From Candidatus Onthocola gallistercoris (GTDB lineage: Bacteria; Bacillota; Clostridia; Lachnospirales; Lachnospiraceae), in contig DVLT01000055.1 in the NCBI GenBank assembly GCA_018715345.1, positions 20,836 to 84,835 of the forward strand: a stretch of 64,000 nt of DNA. The letters run 5' to 3'. Position 1 is the stretch's first letter. Every line of letters begins with the position of its first letter. The position numbers were made by a program, and so were the translations under genes. The notes beneath the pieces were generated by a model. It saw nothing but the letters and a program-made list of their open reading frames with translations. It was not told where the DNA came from and made no database searches. Shown here one piece after another: positions 19,462-27,659 of the stretch.

Positions 19462-20022
19462 TCACCCTTTAAAGTTTTCTGATGGATGCCAGTAATTCTC
19501 ATGGCACTTCATCAGTTCCGGCTCCAGCTCCAGGAACGGTCCAAGCACCTCGACCTTCTTCTGGCCGCTGGCAAATACAACTCTGGACGGAAGATCCAAC
19601 GTGGGGTTGCGGATATCGTCTCCAGTATATTTCTTTAATTCAGACTCACGACCGATATAAACGACTCTGCCCAGGTTGCCCCAGTAGATCGCACCAGCGC
19701 ACATGGCGCAGGGATCGCCGCAGTTATACATGGTAAAATGAGCCATCTCTTCTTTTGTATATTTCTTCGTTGCCTTACGCATCAGGGCTGTCTCTGCATG
19801 GCAGGTACAGTCGCCGCCTTCTGTGACCTCTTCGTTGCCCTGTTCCATGAGGATGTTGCCTTCCTCATCTGCCAGCAAACAACCAAACGGATGATTCCCC
19901 TTCTCTCTGGCTTCCCAGCAGATTTCGATCACCCGTTTCAGTAAGTCCACCTCATATGGTTTTAAGTCGGAGAGTTTATACTCTTTCTCTTCTTCATAAG
20001 TCCGTGTAAATGTTGTCTCCAT
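19462..20022 (-). CDS. Nucleoside deaminase (CDA superfamily, GuaD-like)
   Basis: CHAE and GDPCAMCAGAIYWGNLGRVVY zinc motifs; SD AGGAGG. Confidence 0.88.
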   Translation of the reverse strand: METTFTRTYEEEKEYKLSDLKPYEVDLLKRVIEICWEAREKGNHPFGCLLADEEGNILMEQGNEEVTEGGDCTCHAETALMRKATKKYTKEEMAHFTMYNCGDPCAMCAGAIYWGNLGRVVYIGRESELKKYTGDDIRNPTLDLPSRVVFASGQKKVEVLGPFLELEPELMKCHENYWHPSENFKG

Positions 20023-20065
20023 AACTTCCTCCTAAATGCACCTTAATGATACAAATTTCGATTTC

Positions 20066-20094
20066 AGTATAACAACCGATTTTTTATCAGTCAA
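20066..20094 (-). promoter_or_regulatory. Sigma-A-like promoter of deaminase-BMP1-transporter operon
   Basis: Minus strand TTGACT-17 bp-TATACT. Confidence 0.7.
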
Positions 20095-20110
20095 TGTGTT
20101 TAAAAAAAAA

Positions 20111-20157
20111 ACAAACATTTCAACCAAACAGTTAAACTGTTTGGTCAAAATATTTGT
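20111..20157 (-). promoter_or_regulatory. 47-bp dyad element, copy 1
   Basis: Plus strand ACAAACATTTCAACCAAACAGTTAAACTGTTTGGTCAAAATATTTGT; 16 bp upstream of the -35; matches copy 2 at 21404-21450. Confidence 0.8.
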
Positions 20158-20255
20158 TTGGTCTTAAAAATATTTTTTGGTTCTCCTTATCTAAAACTTC
20201 TCACCGCATTTTTCGCCTTAGCAAGCGCCTTGTCCTATCTCCAAGTCGGCTTTGA

Positions 20256-21314
20256 TCAATCCAGTTCGATCTCTATCTCGCCGTTGACCAGCTTTTCATA
20301 GATATCCTGAATGGACTGTTTCTGCTCGTCTGTCAGCACTTCGTCCGCGCATGCCTGCCACGGTCCCAGCGTCACAACGCCCTGATCCGCGCCGTATTTC
20401 GGAACCGTATCGGTATCAGAAGTCAGTTCCCCATTGAGATACTGTTCAAATGCTGCCAGATAGGCAACAGATGTATCTTTATTCACAGCCAGCAGCATGG
20501 AATTGGGACCGCTCGTCTCCTGACCTTCACCGGTTCCAATGGAATACACACCGCTGTCCTCTGCCGCTTCAAGTACGCCCAGGCTGGCATTATTGGCCAT
20601 GGGTACCAGTACATCTGCGCCAAATTCCTCAAGCGCGATGGCTTGTTCTTTAGCTGCTGCTGTATCGGTCATACTTCCGGTCATGACCGTGCGTACTTCC
20701 GCATCCGGATTTACATAGGCCACGCCCTGTTCAAAACCTTTCGATCCGTTGATGATCGGGGTGATCTCCGTACCGCCCACAAAGCCGACAGAAGCATTCT
20801 TGGATGCTGTGGCCGCAATGACGCCCATCATGAATCCCTGCTCTTCGTCAGCCACCTGGACGGAGCATACATTGCCCTCATTGGCGCTGCCATTGATGAT
20901 GATAAACTGTGTGTCCGGATAATTGGGCGCATTTTCCAGAGTAACTTCCTGATAACTGTCCGAGCTTACAAATACCACATCAATGCCGGCTGTACTATAT
21001 GTACGGAACTGCTCGGGAATATCTGCCGGTTCCACATTCTCCTGATAAAACACTTCCGCTCCCTGCTCCTGGATCTTTTGTAATCCCTGATAGGCTGTGT
21101 AGTTCCAGCTCATATCGCTGATCGCTCCGCTTAAGATCAAACCGACTTTCACATCTTTCGCTTCTTTCGTGCCGCTGCCCGCATCGGCTGTGGACTCTGT
21201 CCCAGAGTCGGCTGTACTTGTGGTTTCACCGGCGGAATTGCCACAGGCTGCCAAAGACATCATCAGTACGGCTGCCAGCGCAAGCGCTGCAAGTTTACTT
21301 AAATTTCTTTTCAT
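20256..21314 (-). CDS. BMP-family (PnrA-like) nucleoside-binding lipoprotein, copy 2
   Basis: Closely similar to copy 1 throughout; lipobox MMSLAACGN; MKRNLSKL start with SD GAGGAGGAAGAGGAG (ORF opens at 21338). Confidence 0.9.
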   Translation of the reverse strand: MKRNLSKLAALALAAVLMMSLAACGNSAGETTSTADSGTESTADAGSGTKEAKDVKVGLILSGAISDMSWNYTAYQGLQKIQEQGAEVFYQENVEPADIPEQFRTYSTAGIDVVFVSSDSYQEVTLENAPNYPDTQFIIINGSANEGNVCSVQVADEEQGFMMGVIAATASKNASVGFVGGTEITPIINGSKGFEQGVAYVNPDAEVRTVMTGSMTDTAAAKEQAIALEEFGADVLVPMANNASLGVLEAAEDSGVYSIGTGEGQETSGPNSMLLAVNKDTSVAYLAAFEQYLNGELTSDTDTVPKYGADQGVVTLGPWQACADEVLTDEQKQSIQDIYEKLVNGEIEIELD

Positions 21315-21357
21315 TCTCCTCTTCCTCCTCGTAATCATGGATCTTGAAAGCCGTTTA

Positions 21358-21387
21358 AGTATACCAACATTGCTCAGACATCGTCAA
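21358..21387 (-). promoter_or_regulatory. Sigma-A-like promoter of BMP copy 2
   Basis: Minus strand TTGACG-18 bp-TATACT. Confidence 0.65.
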
Positions 21388-21403
21388 TGCTCTGCAATAA
21401 AAA

Positions 21404-21450
21404 ACAAATATTTCAACCAGGTGGTCAAACCATCTGGTCAAAATATTTGT
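21404..21450 (-). promoter_or_regulatory. 47-bp dyad element, copy 2
   Basis: Plus strand ACAAATATTTCAACCAGGTGGTCAAACCATCTGGTCAAAATATTTGT; 16 bp upstream of the -35. Confidence 0.8.
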
Positions 21451-21513
21451 CTATGGATCTTTTTATCCTATTTTAAAAACACTTTCATCTGCTGCCTCAC
21501 AGGTCAGCCCGGA

Positions 21514-22551
21514 TCATTGCGCTGAAGCCTTCCACTGTTCCACCCAAGCGTCAAATTCTTTCAGATGATGCTGCCCGCGGATGGAATAAAGCAAACTATT
21601 GCGTTCCAGCTCAATGATATCGTCCTCTGTCAGATTCAACGCGTCGGCTGTCTTTAACATGGTCTCGATCAGATCTCCCACATAGGGCGGATCATCCGAG
21701 TTGATAGAACACGGAATCCCCTGTTCCATCAAGAACTTCAGAGGATGCTCCTCAAGGGTCGGGAACACATGAGGACAGTTGCTCGTGGGGCAAGTGGTCA
21801 AAAGGATCTTCTTTTCTGCCAGATGCTTCATCAACGCTTCATCCCGGATGGACAATACACCGTGCTCGATACGCACACAACCCATCTTATCCACCGCATC
21901 CCATACATTCTGGACAGCCATATCGCCGGCATGGGGATCTTCTCCGGCATGGGCGCTTAAATACAGCCCCATTTCTTTTGCCAAGTCATAAGCTGCCTTA
22001 TGCTTGATGCAGGGGTGGCCGTTCTCTTCACAATCCATACCGATGGCCGGAATGATATCTTTGTAAGGTTCAATATCCTGGATGAACTTCAAGCTCATCT
22101 CCGATGACAGGGATCGATCGATGCCTGCTATAAAGACAATGTCAACCCCCAGTTCTTTCATCGCTTTCTGCCTACCCGCCTCATATCCGTTCACCACCGT
22201 TTCCAGAGAAATGCCCCGGACTTCATTCAACGGATAATCCAGCAGATACTCGGTATAGATAATATTCTGGTCTTTTGCCTGTTTTGCGAGGGCATAAAGC
22301 ACTTCCGCATAATCTTCTTCCGTCTGGCATACGGAATTGACCAGACGGTCGCTCTCCATAAACGCATCCAGACTGGCAAAAGGCTTCCTTAAGTGGGCAG
22401 CCAGTTCTTCCGCCGTCTCCCACGGCAGATCCACACCGTTCTTTTTCGCCAGGCGGATGGCCACTTCCGGCGGAATGGAACCTTCGATATGGATGTGATT
22501 CTCCCCCTTCGGGATCTCGTAAATGAGTTTTTTCATACGTTCTGTCAGCAT
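21514..22551 (-). CDS. add: Adenosine deaminase family protein
   Basis: ENHIHIEGSIPPE, SAHAGE, RIEHGV, CPTSN, SINSDDPP motifs. Confidence 0.92.
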   Translation of the reverse strand: MLTERMKKLIYEIPKGENHIHIEGSIPPEVAIRLAKKNGVDLPWETAEELAAHLRKPFASLDAFMESDRLVNSVCQTEEDYAEVLYALAKQAKDQNIIYTEYLLDYPLNEVRGISLETVVNGYEAGRQKAMKELGVDIVFIAGIDRSLSSEMSLKFIQDIEPYKDIIPAIGMDCEENGHPCIKHKAAYDLAKEMGLYLSAHAGEDPHAGDMAVQNVWDAVDKMGCVRIEHGVLSIRDEALMKHLAEKKILLTTCPTSNCPHVFPTLEEHPLKFLMEQGIPCSINSDDPPYVGDLIETMLKTADALNLTEDDIIELERNSLLYSIRGQHHLKEFDAWVEQWKASAQ

Positions 22552-22666
22552 GTTGGTCCTCCTTCTCATATTTATAGATCGGACAGTTGTCACAACCCCT
22601 TTTATCCCGGCGGGATCCGGTCAACACACCGTATCCCACTGTATACAATTATATCAAACCTACATC

Positions 22667-24124
22667 TTAAAGCAAGGTTTCCTCCGGTATATCTTCATCC
22701 TTTGTAAAATCCGGGTGGATGATCCGGGCATAATAATGTTTCTCCCGAAACGCATCCGTCAGATCGGTCATACATTTCTCACACCACTCTGCCGCTTTTG
22801 CCACATAACGCTCTTCATCGATCTGTGTAAATTCTCCATTTCTCCGGATAAACTGTCCATCCACCATGGTCTCTGCTGTCGTTGTCCCTGCACAATTTCT
22901 TGTAAACAGGAAATAAAGCAGTTCCGGCTGTACATCCAGCAATGCGGTGCACATGGGCAGCATATGAGACGCTTTTTTCAGATCAATGGTGATGATATCC
23001 GCCCGTTTGCCCACTTCCAGACTGCCCGTCTGCTTTTCCAGGCCATAGGCCCGGGCCGTCCCCAGGGTGGCCGCCTTGAACGGTTCCCAGTAATCCAAAC
23101 CTTTTAAAGGTCTTGGCATGATATTATGTATCATCAGCATCAGCTTCATGGAAGTCATCACATCCAAGGAGCCATAGTCGCATCCCAATCCCACATTGAC
23201 GCCAGCCTCCAGCATCTTGGGGATATAGGCACAATTACCGCAGTTGGTACCATTGATATCCGGATTATGTATGACAGATGCGCCGGTCTCTGCCAACCGT
23301 TCGATCTCCTCCGGCTGCAGCATGGAACCATGGAAAAGCACGCTCCGATCCGTCACGATCCCCAGGTTCATATAATGCTCAAAAGCTCCTTCCGGCCACA
23401 GGGCATCGCCCCGGCGGACCGCATCGGCAAACTCCCAGAAATGGAGCACATATTTCACGTCATAGTCCTCCGCGATCTGATAGGCTTCTGTCATCAGCCT
23501 TTCTGTGCAATCCCAAAGATCATGGATATGGACAGCCACAGACATCCTCTCCTCCGGCCGGTGATAATCTTTGATGCACCGCTCTGCCTGAGCCAGATAC
23601 TGTTTCCAGTTTAAAGGTTCCGAATCGAGCCGGAAAGACGTGGCCATCTGGGGCGCCAGTATGCCCCGGATGCCTGCGTCATCCATGGCCCGGTAGGCAG
23701 TGTCCGGCAGGATCGTGCTGTTTTCGATCGTGGTGGCGCCATGTTTCACATCATTGATGATGGATGCCATGGATATATCATATATACTTTCTTCTGTCAG
23801 CCATCCATAAGGATTATGGATGGTGGTCAGCATATGTTTAGCAATATTATCGTAATCCAGACGAAAGGCCCGCGCCATATTCATATGGGTGTTGCACAGA
23901 TGATTATGCCCATCCATCAGGCCAGGCATAACGATCTTATCACTGCAGTCCACCACTTCCGTATCCGGTCCGGATCCATAACGTTTTTCGATCGCTTCTG
24001 CCGGACCGATATCCAGGATCTTTTTCCCAGAGACCACGATGGAACGTCCTGTATGGATGCCGTTCTTATCCGGAGTCTCGAAAGAAAACCGGCAATTCTT
24101 AAAAATAATGTTCTTCACTTTCAT
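22667..24124 (-). CDS. Amidohydrolase/chlorohydrolase-family deaminase (SsnA/guanine deaminase-like)
   Basis: MPGLMDGHNHLCN, LHFWEFAD, VLFHGS, GLGCDYGSLD, GKRADIITIDL motifs. Confidence 0.82.
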   Translation of the reverse strand: MKVKNIIFKNCRFSFETPDKNGIHTGRSIVVSGKKILDIGPAEAIEKRYGSGPDTEVVDCSDKIVMPGLMDGHNHLCNTHMNMARAFRLDYDNIAKHMLTTIHNPYGWLTEESIYDISMASIINDVKHGATTIENSTILPDTAYRAMDDAGIRGILAPQMATSFRLDSEPLNWKQYLAQAERCIKDYHRPEERMSVAVHIHDLWDCTERLMTEAYQIAEDYDVKYVLHFWEFADAVRRGDALWPEGAFEHYMNLGIVTDRSVLFHGSMLQPEEIERLAETGASVIHNPDINGTNCGNCAYIPKMLEAGVNVGLGCDYGSLDVMTSMKLMLMIHNIMPRPLKGLDYWEPFKAATLGTARAYGLEKQTGSLEVGKRADIITIDLKKASHMLPMCTALLDVQPELLYFLFTRNCAGTTTAETMVDGQFIRRNGEFTQIDEERYVAKAAEWCEKCMTDLTDAFREKHYYARIIHPDFTKDEDIPEETLL

Positions 24125-24132
24125 ACCTCCTC

Positions 24133-25089
24133 CTATTCCCGCCGCCGTCGTTTCCGCCTTTGGGATTCCATCTTCTTTTCTGCCACACAGTCATCTTCTC
24201 GAAGCTCGCCACACAAAATCGGCGAAGTCCTATCATACTTTGCCGACACAAGGGGATAGCGTTTCAGATCATTGGCATAGCAATAGACACAATGATTGGG
24301 GCAGGTGTGGTATGTCCCAATCTCCACGCTTTCGATGCAGCCGCAGGTTTTACGCTGATACCGATCCCTTTTCCCCCGTATCTGATAGTCTGTGATGCTT
24401 TCGATCCGCGTCTTGTCAATACAGGCTCCAGCATGGATGCCATATTGCTCCAGGGATAAATCCTCTCCGCAGGTCTGGACCTTCATATCGTAATGTCCAG
24501 CCGTCCTGCTGATGAAGGCAGCCAACCGGGAAATGACCGCTTCCTCCGGCCGCAAAAACGCCAGACGCCGGACGGCTTTCTGTATTTTCTGATACATATC
24601 CACAAAACTGATCACCACCGTATCCGTATATCCGCAAAGCTGACCGGCCAGATGTTCAAAAGTTTCCATGTGCCACGCTTCCGTATAGGTATCCGTAAAC
24701 AGGATCGGATCATATCGCCATACGACCCTCTTCTTTCCGATTTTTTCAGAAAGTTTCCGAAAGACCGGTACCCGGACTGTATCCGCATCCGGCATCCCCG
24801 GCTCGATATCCGGTCCGTAGCCGTTAAGTGTAAACTGGAAATAATATTTATATGCCTCCAGTTCATCCAGACGCTCCAACATAGGGGCCGGATTTTTTGT
24901 CCAGAACACGATCATATCCAGCACCTCCGGTGACAGGCAGATCCGGCTGACCTGATGGGCATTGATCGGATTGCGCACACAGACATAGCCCTCTTCCAGG
25001 CGTTGGAAAAACCAGTCGGAATAGTGGTTTGGGATATCTGTACGCCTACTCACACTTAAAATCATCCTCGTCCCCTCCATATACGTCAT
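24133..25089 (-). CDS. DUF1848 family protein with C-terminal CX3CX2C motif
   Basis: LSVSRRTDIPNHYSDWFFQRL start; WTKNP; C-terminal CGCIESVEIGTYHTCPNHCVYCYAN. Confidence 0.82.
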   Translation of the reverse strand: MTYMEGTRMILSVSRRTDIPNHYSDWFFQRLEEGYVCVRNPINAHQVSRICLSPEVLDMIVFWTKNPAPMLERLDELEAYKYYFQFTLNGYGPDIEPGMPDADTVRVPVFRKLSEKIGKKRVVWRYDPILFTDTYTEAWHMETFEHLAGQLCGYTDTVVISFVDMYQKIQKAVRRLAFLRPEEAVISRLAAFISRTAGHYDMKVQTCGEDLSLEQYGIHAGACIDKTRIESITDYQIRGKRDRYQRKTCGCIESVEIGTYHTCPNHCVYCYANDLKRYPLVSAKYDRTSPILCGELREDDCVAEKKMESQRRKRRRRE

Positions 25090-25153
25090 TATATAATATG
25101 AGGACGTGAAAGAAAAGCTCTCACGTCCTCCATTCCTTTATACTTCCATTTCT

Positions 25154-26074
25154 TTATCTGTTCTTTGCGTCTGCAGTCCGAACTTTCGTCCTAACGTTTT
25201 GATCCGGCCCGCTTTTGGCTGTCATGAGCACAGCCACAGCTCCCAGTATGACGAGACAGCCGACAATCTTTGCCGCGGGAAAGGCTTCATGAAGCAGAAG
25301 CCAGCTGCAGATGCAGGATGATACCGGCTCAAACAGACAGAAAATAGCTGCTGTTGTTGCACTTAAATGTTTGATACCCACCTGCAAAAGAACAACGCCG
25401 AGGAAAGATGTTCCCAAAGACACGATAAAACTATACAGCAAAGCCTTCGGCGGCAGCGCAAATACGATATGGCCTGTGGGAATATTGTAGATCAGCATGG
25501 CAATCGATACCACACAGGCGATATAAAACGATATCTTATAAGGATTCAACTTTTTCAGACCCTTTTTATCCATACCTACCATATAAATGGCATAGGTCAA
25601 GCCAGAACCGGCCGCCAGTATGATACCTGGCAGTGACGCCAACACGTTCCCGTTAGGATCGATAAAGAAAAGGACCCCGACACTGGCAATGATCAGGGCG
25701 ATCACTTTCTGCCGTCCCAGATGTTCTTTATATACAAAAAAGCATATGAGCGCCACAAAAACCGGATAGAGAAAATGGAGCGTTGTTGCAGTGCCCACAC
25801 CGACAAACTGATAAGCCGAATACAAGGTCAACGTTGTCACACCACAACCCAGCAGCCCATATATGACCAGGTTCTTAAAAGCATGTTTCGGAAGTTTCAT
25901 CTCATCCTTCTGGATACACAATACGATAAAAAGCATGGGAACCGCGAACAGGTTCCTGTAAAATGTCAAAGTCTCCGGATTGCTGCCCATCGTGTAAGTC
26001 TGTGACGCGATGATGGGAGTGAAACCAAACAGCAGAGCGGAAAGTACGGTTGCTGCAATACCCTTGGCCTTCAT
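25154..26074 (-). CDS. EamA/DMT-family transporter
   Basis: ~306 aa, 10 TM segments in two EamA-like repeats. Confidence 0.85.
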   Translation of the reverse strand: MKAKGIAATVLSALLFGFTPIIASQTYTMGSNPETLTFYRNLFAVPMLFIVLCIQKDEMKLPKHAFKNLVIYGLLGCGVTTLTLYSAYQFVGVGTATTLHFLYPVFVALICFFVYKEHLGRQKVIALIIASVGVLFFIDPNGNVLASLPGIILAAGSGLTYAIYMVGMDKKGLKKLNPYKISFYIACVVSIAMLIYNIPTGHIVFALPPKALLYSFIVSLGTSFLGVVLLQVGIKHLSATTAAIFCLFEPVSSCICSWLLLHEAFPAAKIVGCLVILGAVAVLMTAKSGPDQNVRTKVRTADAKNR

Positions 26075-26212
26075 AAAAATGTCCTCCTCACGATCACCGG
26101 TTCCCGCCGGCTTTTTCTCTTCCGATCCGCGTTCATTATATAGCACAGCTATATAAAAGTCCACCCCAAAAAAGGAGATTTTTTACAGTAGGATAGCGTT
26201 GTCCGACCGTCA

Positions 26213-26908
26213 TCAAAAAATCCAGGAGGCTACCGCCGGCGCGGCAAACACAGTGATGATACCGCTGGCCACGATGGCCAGAGAACTCATGGCTCCCTGA
26301 ATCTCTCCAAGTTCTAAAGCCTTGGTCGTACCAATGGCATGGGCAGATGTGCCGCAGGCCAGTCCCTGAGCCACAGGTTCTTCAATTTTAAACAGACGAA
26401 AGACCGTTCCCGCCACCACAGCTCCGATGATGCCTGTGATGATAACAGCCGCCACAGTGATCGCAGAAATGCCATTCAACTCCTCCGTGACCCCGATGGC
26501 AATGGCAGTCGTAATGGATTTTGGCAGCAAAGAAACCGTTAATGTCTGCTCCATTTTCATAAACCAGCCGCACAACAGGACCAATCCCAGTGTGACAGCG
26601 CAGCCGCTGACCACACCGGCCAGTACAGGCAGCCAGTTCGCCTTCAGCACCTTCATCTGACGGTACATAGGCAACGCCAGACATACTGTGGAGGGGGTCA
26701 GCAGATAAGACAGGTACTGGGCCCCCTGGTTAAAGGTGGCATAGGAGATATGCCCCAATGCCAGGCAGACGATACACAATAGGATCGAGATCAGCAGTGG
26801 ATTCAATATGGTCCATTTAAACCGGTTTTTGATCTTCACGCCGATCCAGTAAGTAAACAGGGACAAAAACAATCCGAAAAAAACCGAATCCTGAAGCATG
26901 TCATTCAT
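26213..26908 (-). CDS. lrgB: LrgB family protein
   Basis: LPKSITTAIAIGVTEELNGI, GTSAHAIGTTKALELGEIQGAMS. Confidence 0.9.
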   Translation of the reverse strand: MNDMLQDSVFFGLFLSLFTYWIGVKIKNRFKWTILNPLLISILLCIVCLALGHISYATFNQGAQYLSYLLTPSTVCLALPMYRQMKVLKANWLPVLAGVVSGCAVTLGLVLLCGWFMKMEQTLTVSLLPKSITTAIAIGVTEELNGISAITVAAVIITGIIGAVVAGTVFRLFKIEEPVAQGLACGTSAHAIGTTKALELGEIQGAMSSLAIVASGIITVFAAPAVASWIF

Positions 26909-27266
26909 CTTTCCTTCCTCCCTTCTTCCATCGTATGACCGCCTGAGAAACCAACCCTGTCACCGCCATCACGATGGCGGTCGTCAAAATTACAGTTATG
27001 ATAAAAGGTACAATGGCGCCAGATATGGCTCCATAATTGTCGATAATGCCCACACCCGGTCCGACAAATAGCACAGGCATGATCAGGAGCAGAAAATCTG
27101 CCGTTTCCTGGATCTGTTCCGGTTTGATGATCTTTAAACACAGGCATAAAAACAGGAGTATCATTCCATATACACTGGCCGGTACCGGCAGAGGCAGCCA
27201 GACATGGAGCATCTCTCCCACAAATGTGATGCCACCGATGATCATCATCTGAAAAACATATTTCAT
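26901..27266 (-). CDS. lrgA: CidA/LrgA family protein
   Basis: ~121 aa; PVPASVYGMILLFLCL, overlaps lrgB. Confidence 0.88.
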   Translation of the reverse strand: MKYVFQMMIIGGITFVGEMLHVWLPLPVPASVYGMILLFLCLCLKIIKPEQIQETADFLLLIMPVLFVGPGVGIIDNYGAISGAIVPFIITVILTTAIVMAVTGLVSQAVIRWKKGGRKDE

Positions 27267-27428
27267 CTTCGTCCCCCTTTGCATGACTGATAAATGTGCA
27301 TAATGATCAACCCATATCGCCTTTATTGTACAGGTCAAACTCTTTCCATGCAATGTTTTTATCCACGGAAAATCCATCAGGAGCTTCAGTGAAACAGAAA
27401 AGAGCCTAATAACTAGGCTCTTTTCATG

Positions 27429-27515
27429 TGCCGGCGACCGGAATCGAACCGGTACGGGAGATTAGTCCCGCAGGATTTTAAGTCCTGTGCGTCTGCCAGT
27501 TCCGCCACGCCGGCA
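27429..27515 (-). tRNA. tRNA-Leu (TAA)
   Basis: 87 nt with long variable arm, GGTTCGATTCC T-arm, acceptor GCCGGCG/CGCCGGC, anticodon TAA. Confidence 0.95.
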
Positions 27516-27519
27516 AAAG

Positions 27520-27601
27520 TGGATGGAGAAGGATTCGAACCTTCGAAGTCGTCGACAACAGATTTACAGTCTGCCCCCTTTGGCCACTCGGGAATCCATC
27601 C
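27520..27601 (-). tRNA. tRNA-Tyr (GTA)
   Basis: Acceptor GGATGGA/TCCATCC, anticodon loop CTGTAAA, GGTTCGAATCC T-arm. Confidence 0.95.
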
Positions 27602-27659
27602 ACATTCATCCTGACAGTATATTAATTTATCATATATTTATGGAAAATGCAAGATATTT

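Noticed and set aside
18599-19495. 298-aa plus-strand ORF
   Set aside because: Antisense shadow of the BMP lipoprotein gene; composition (Cys/His/Arg rich) typical of reverse-strand artefacts.
20111-21450. Purine riboswitch interpretation of the twin dyads
   Set aside because: No three-way junction or conserved purine-aptamer core, and the elements lie upstream of the promoters rather than within the leaders.
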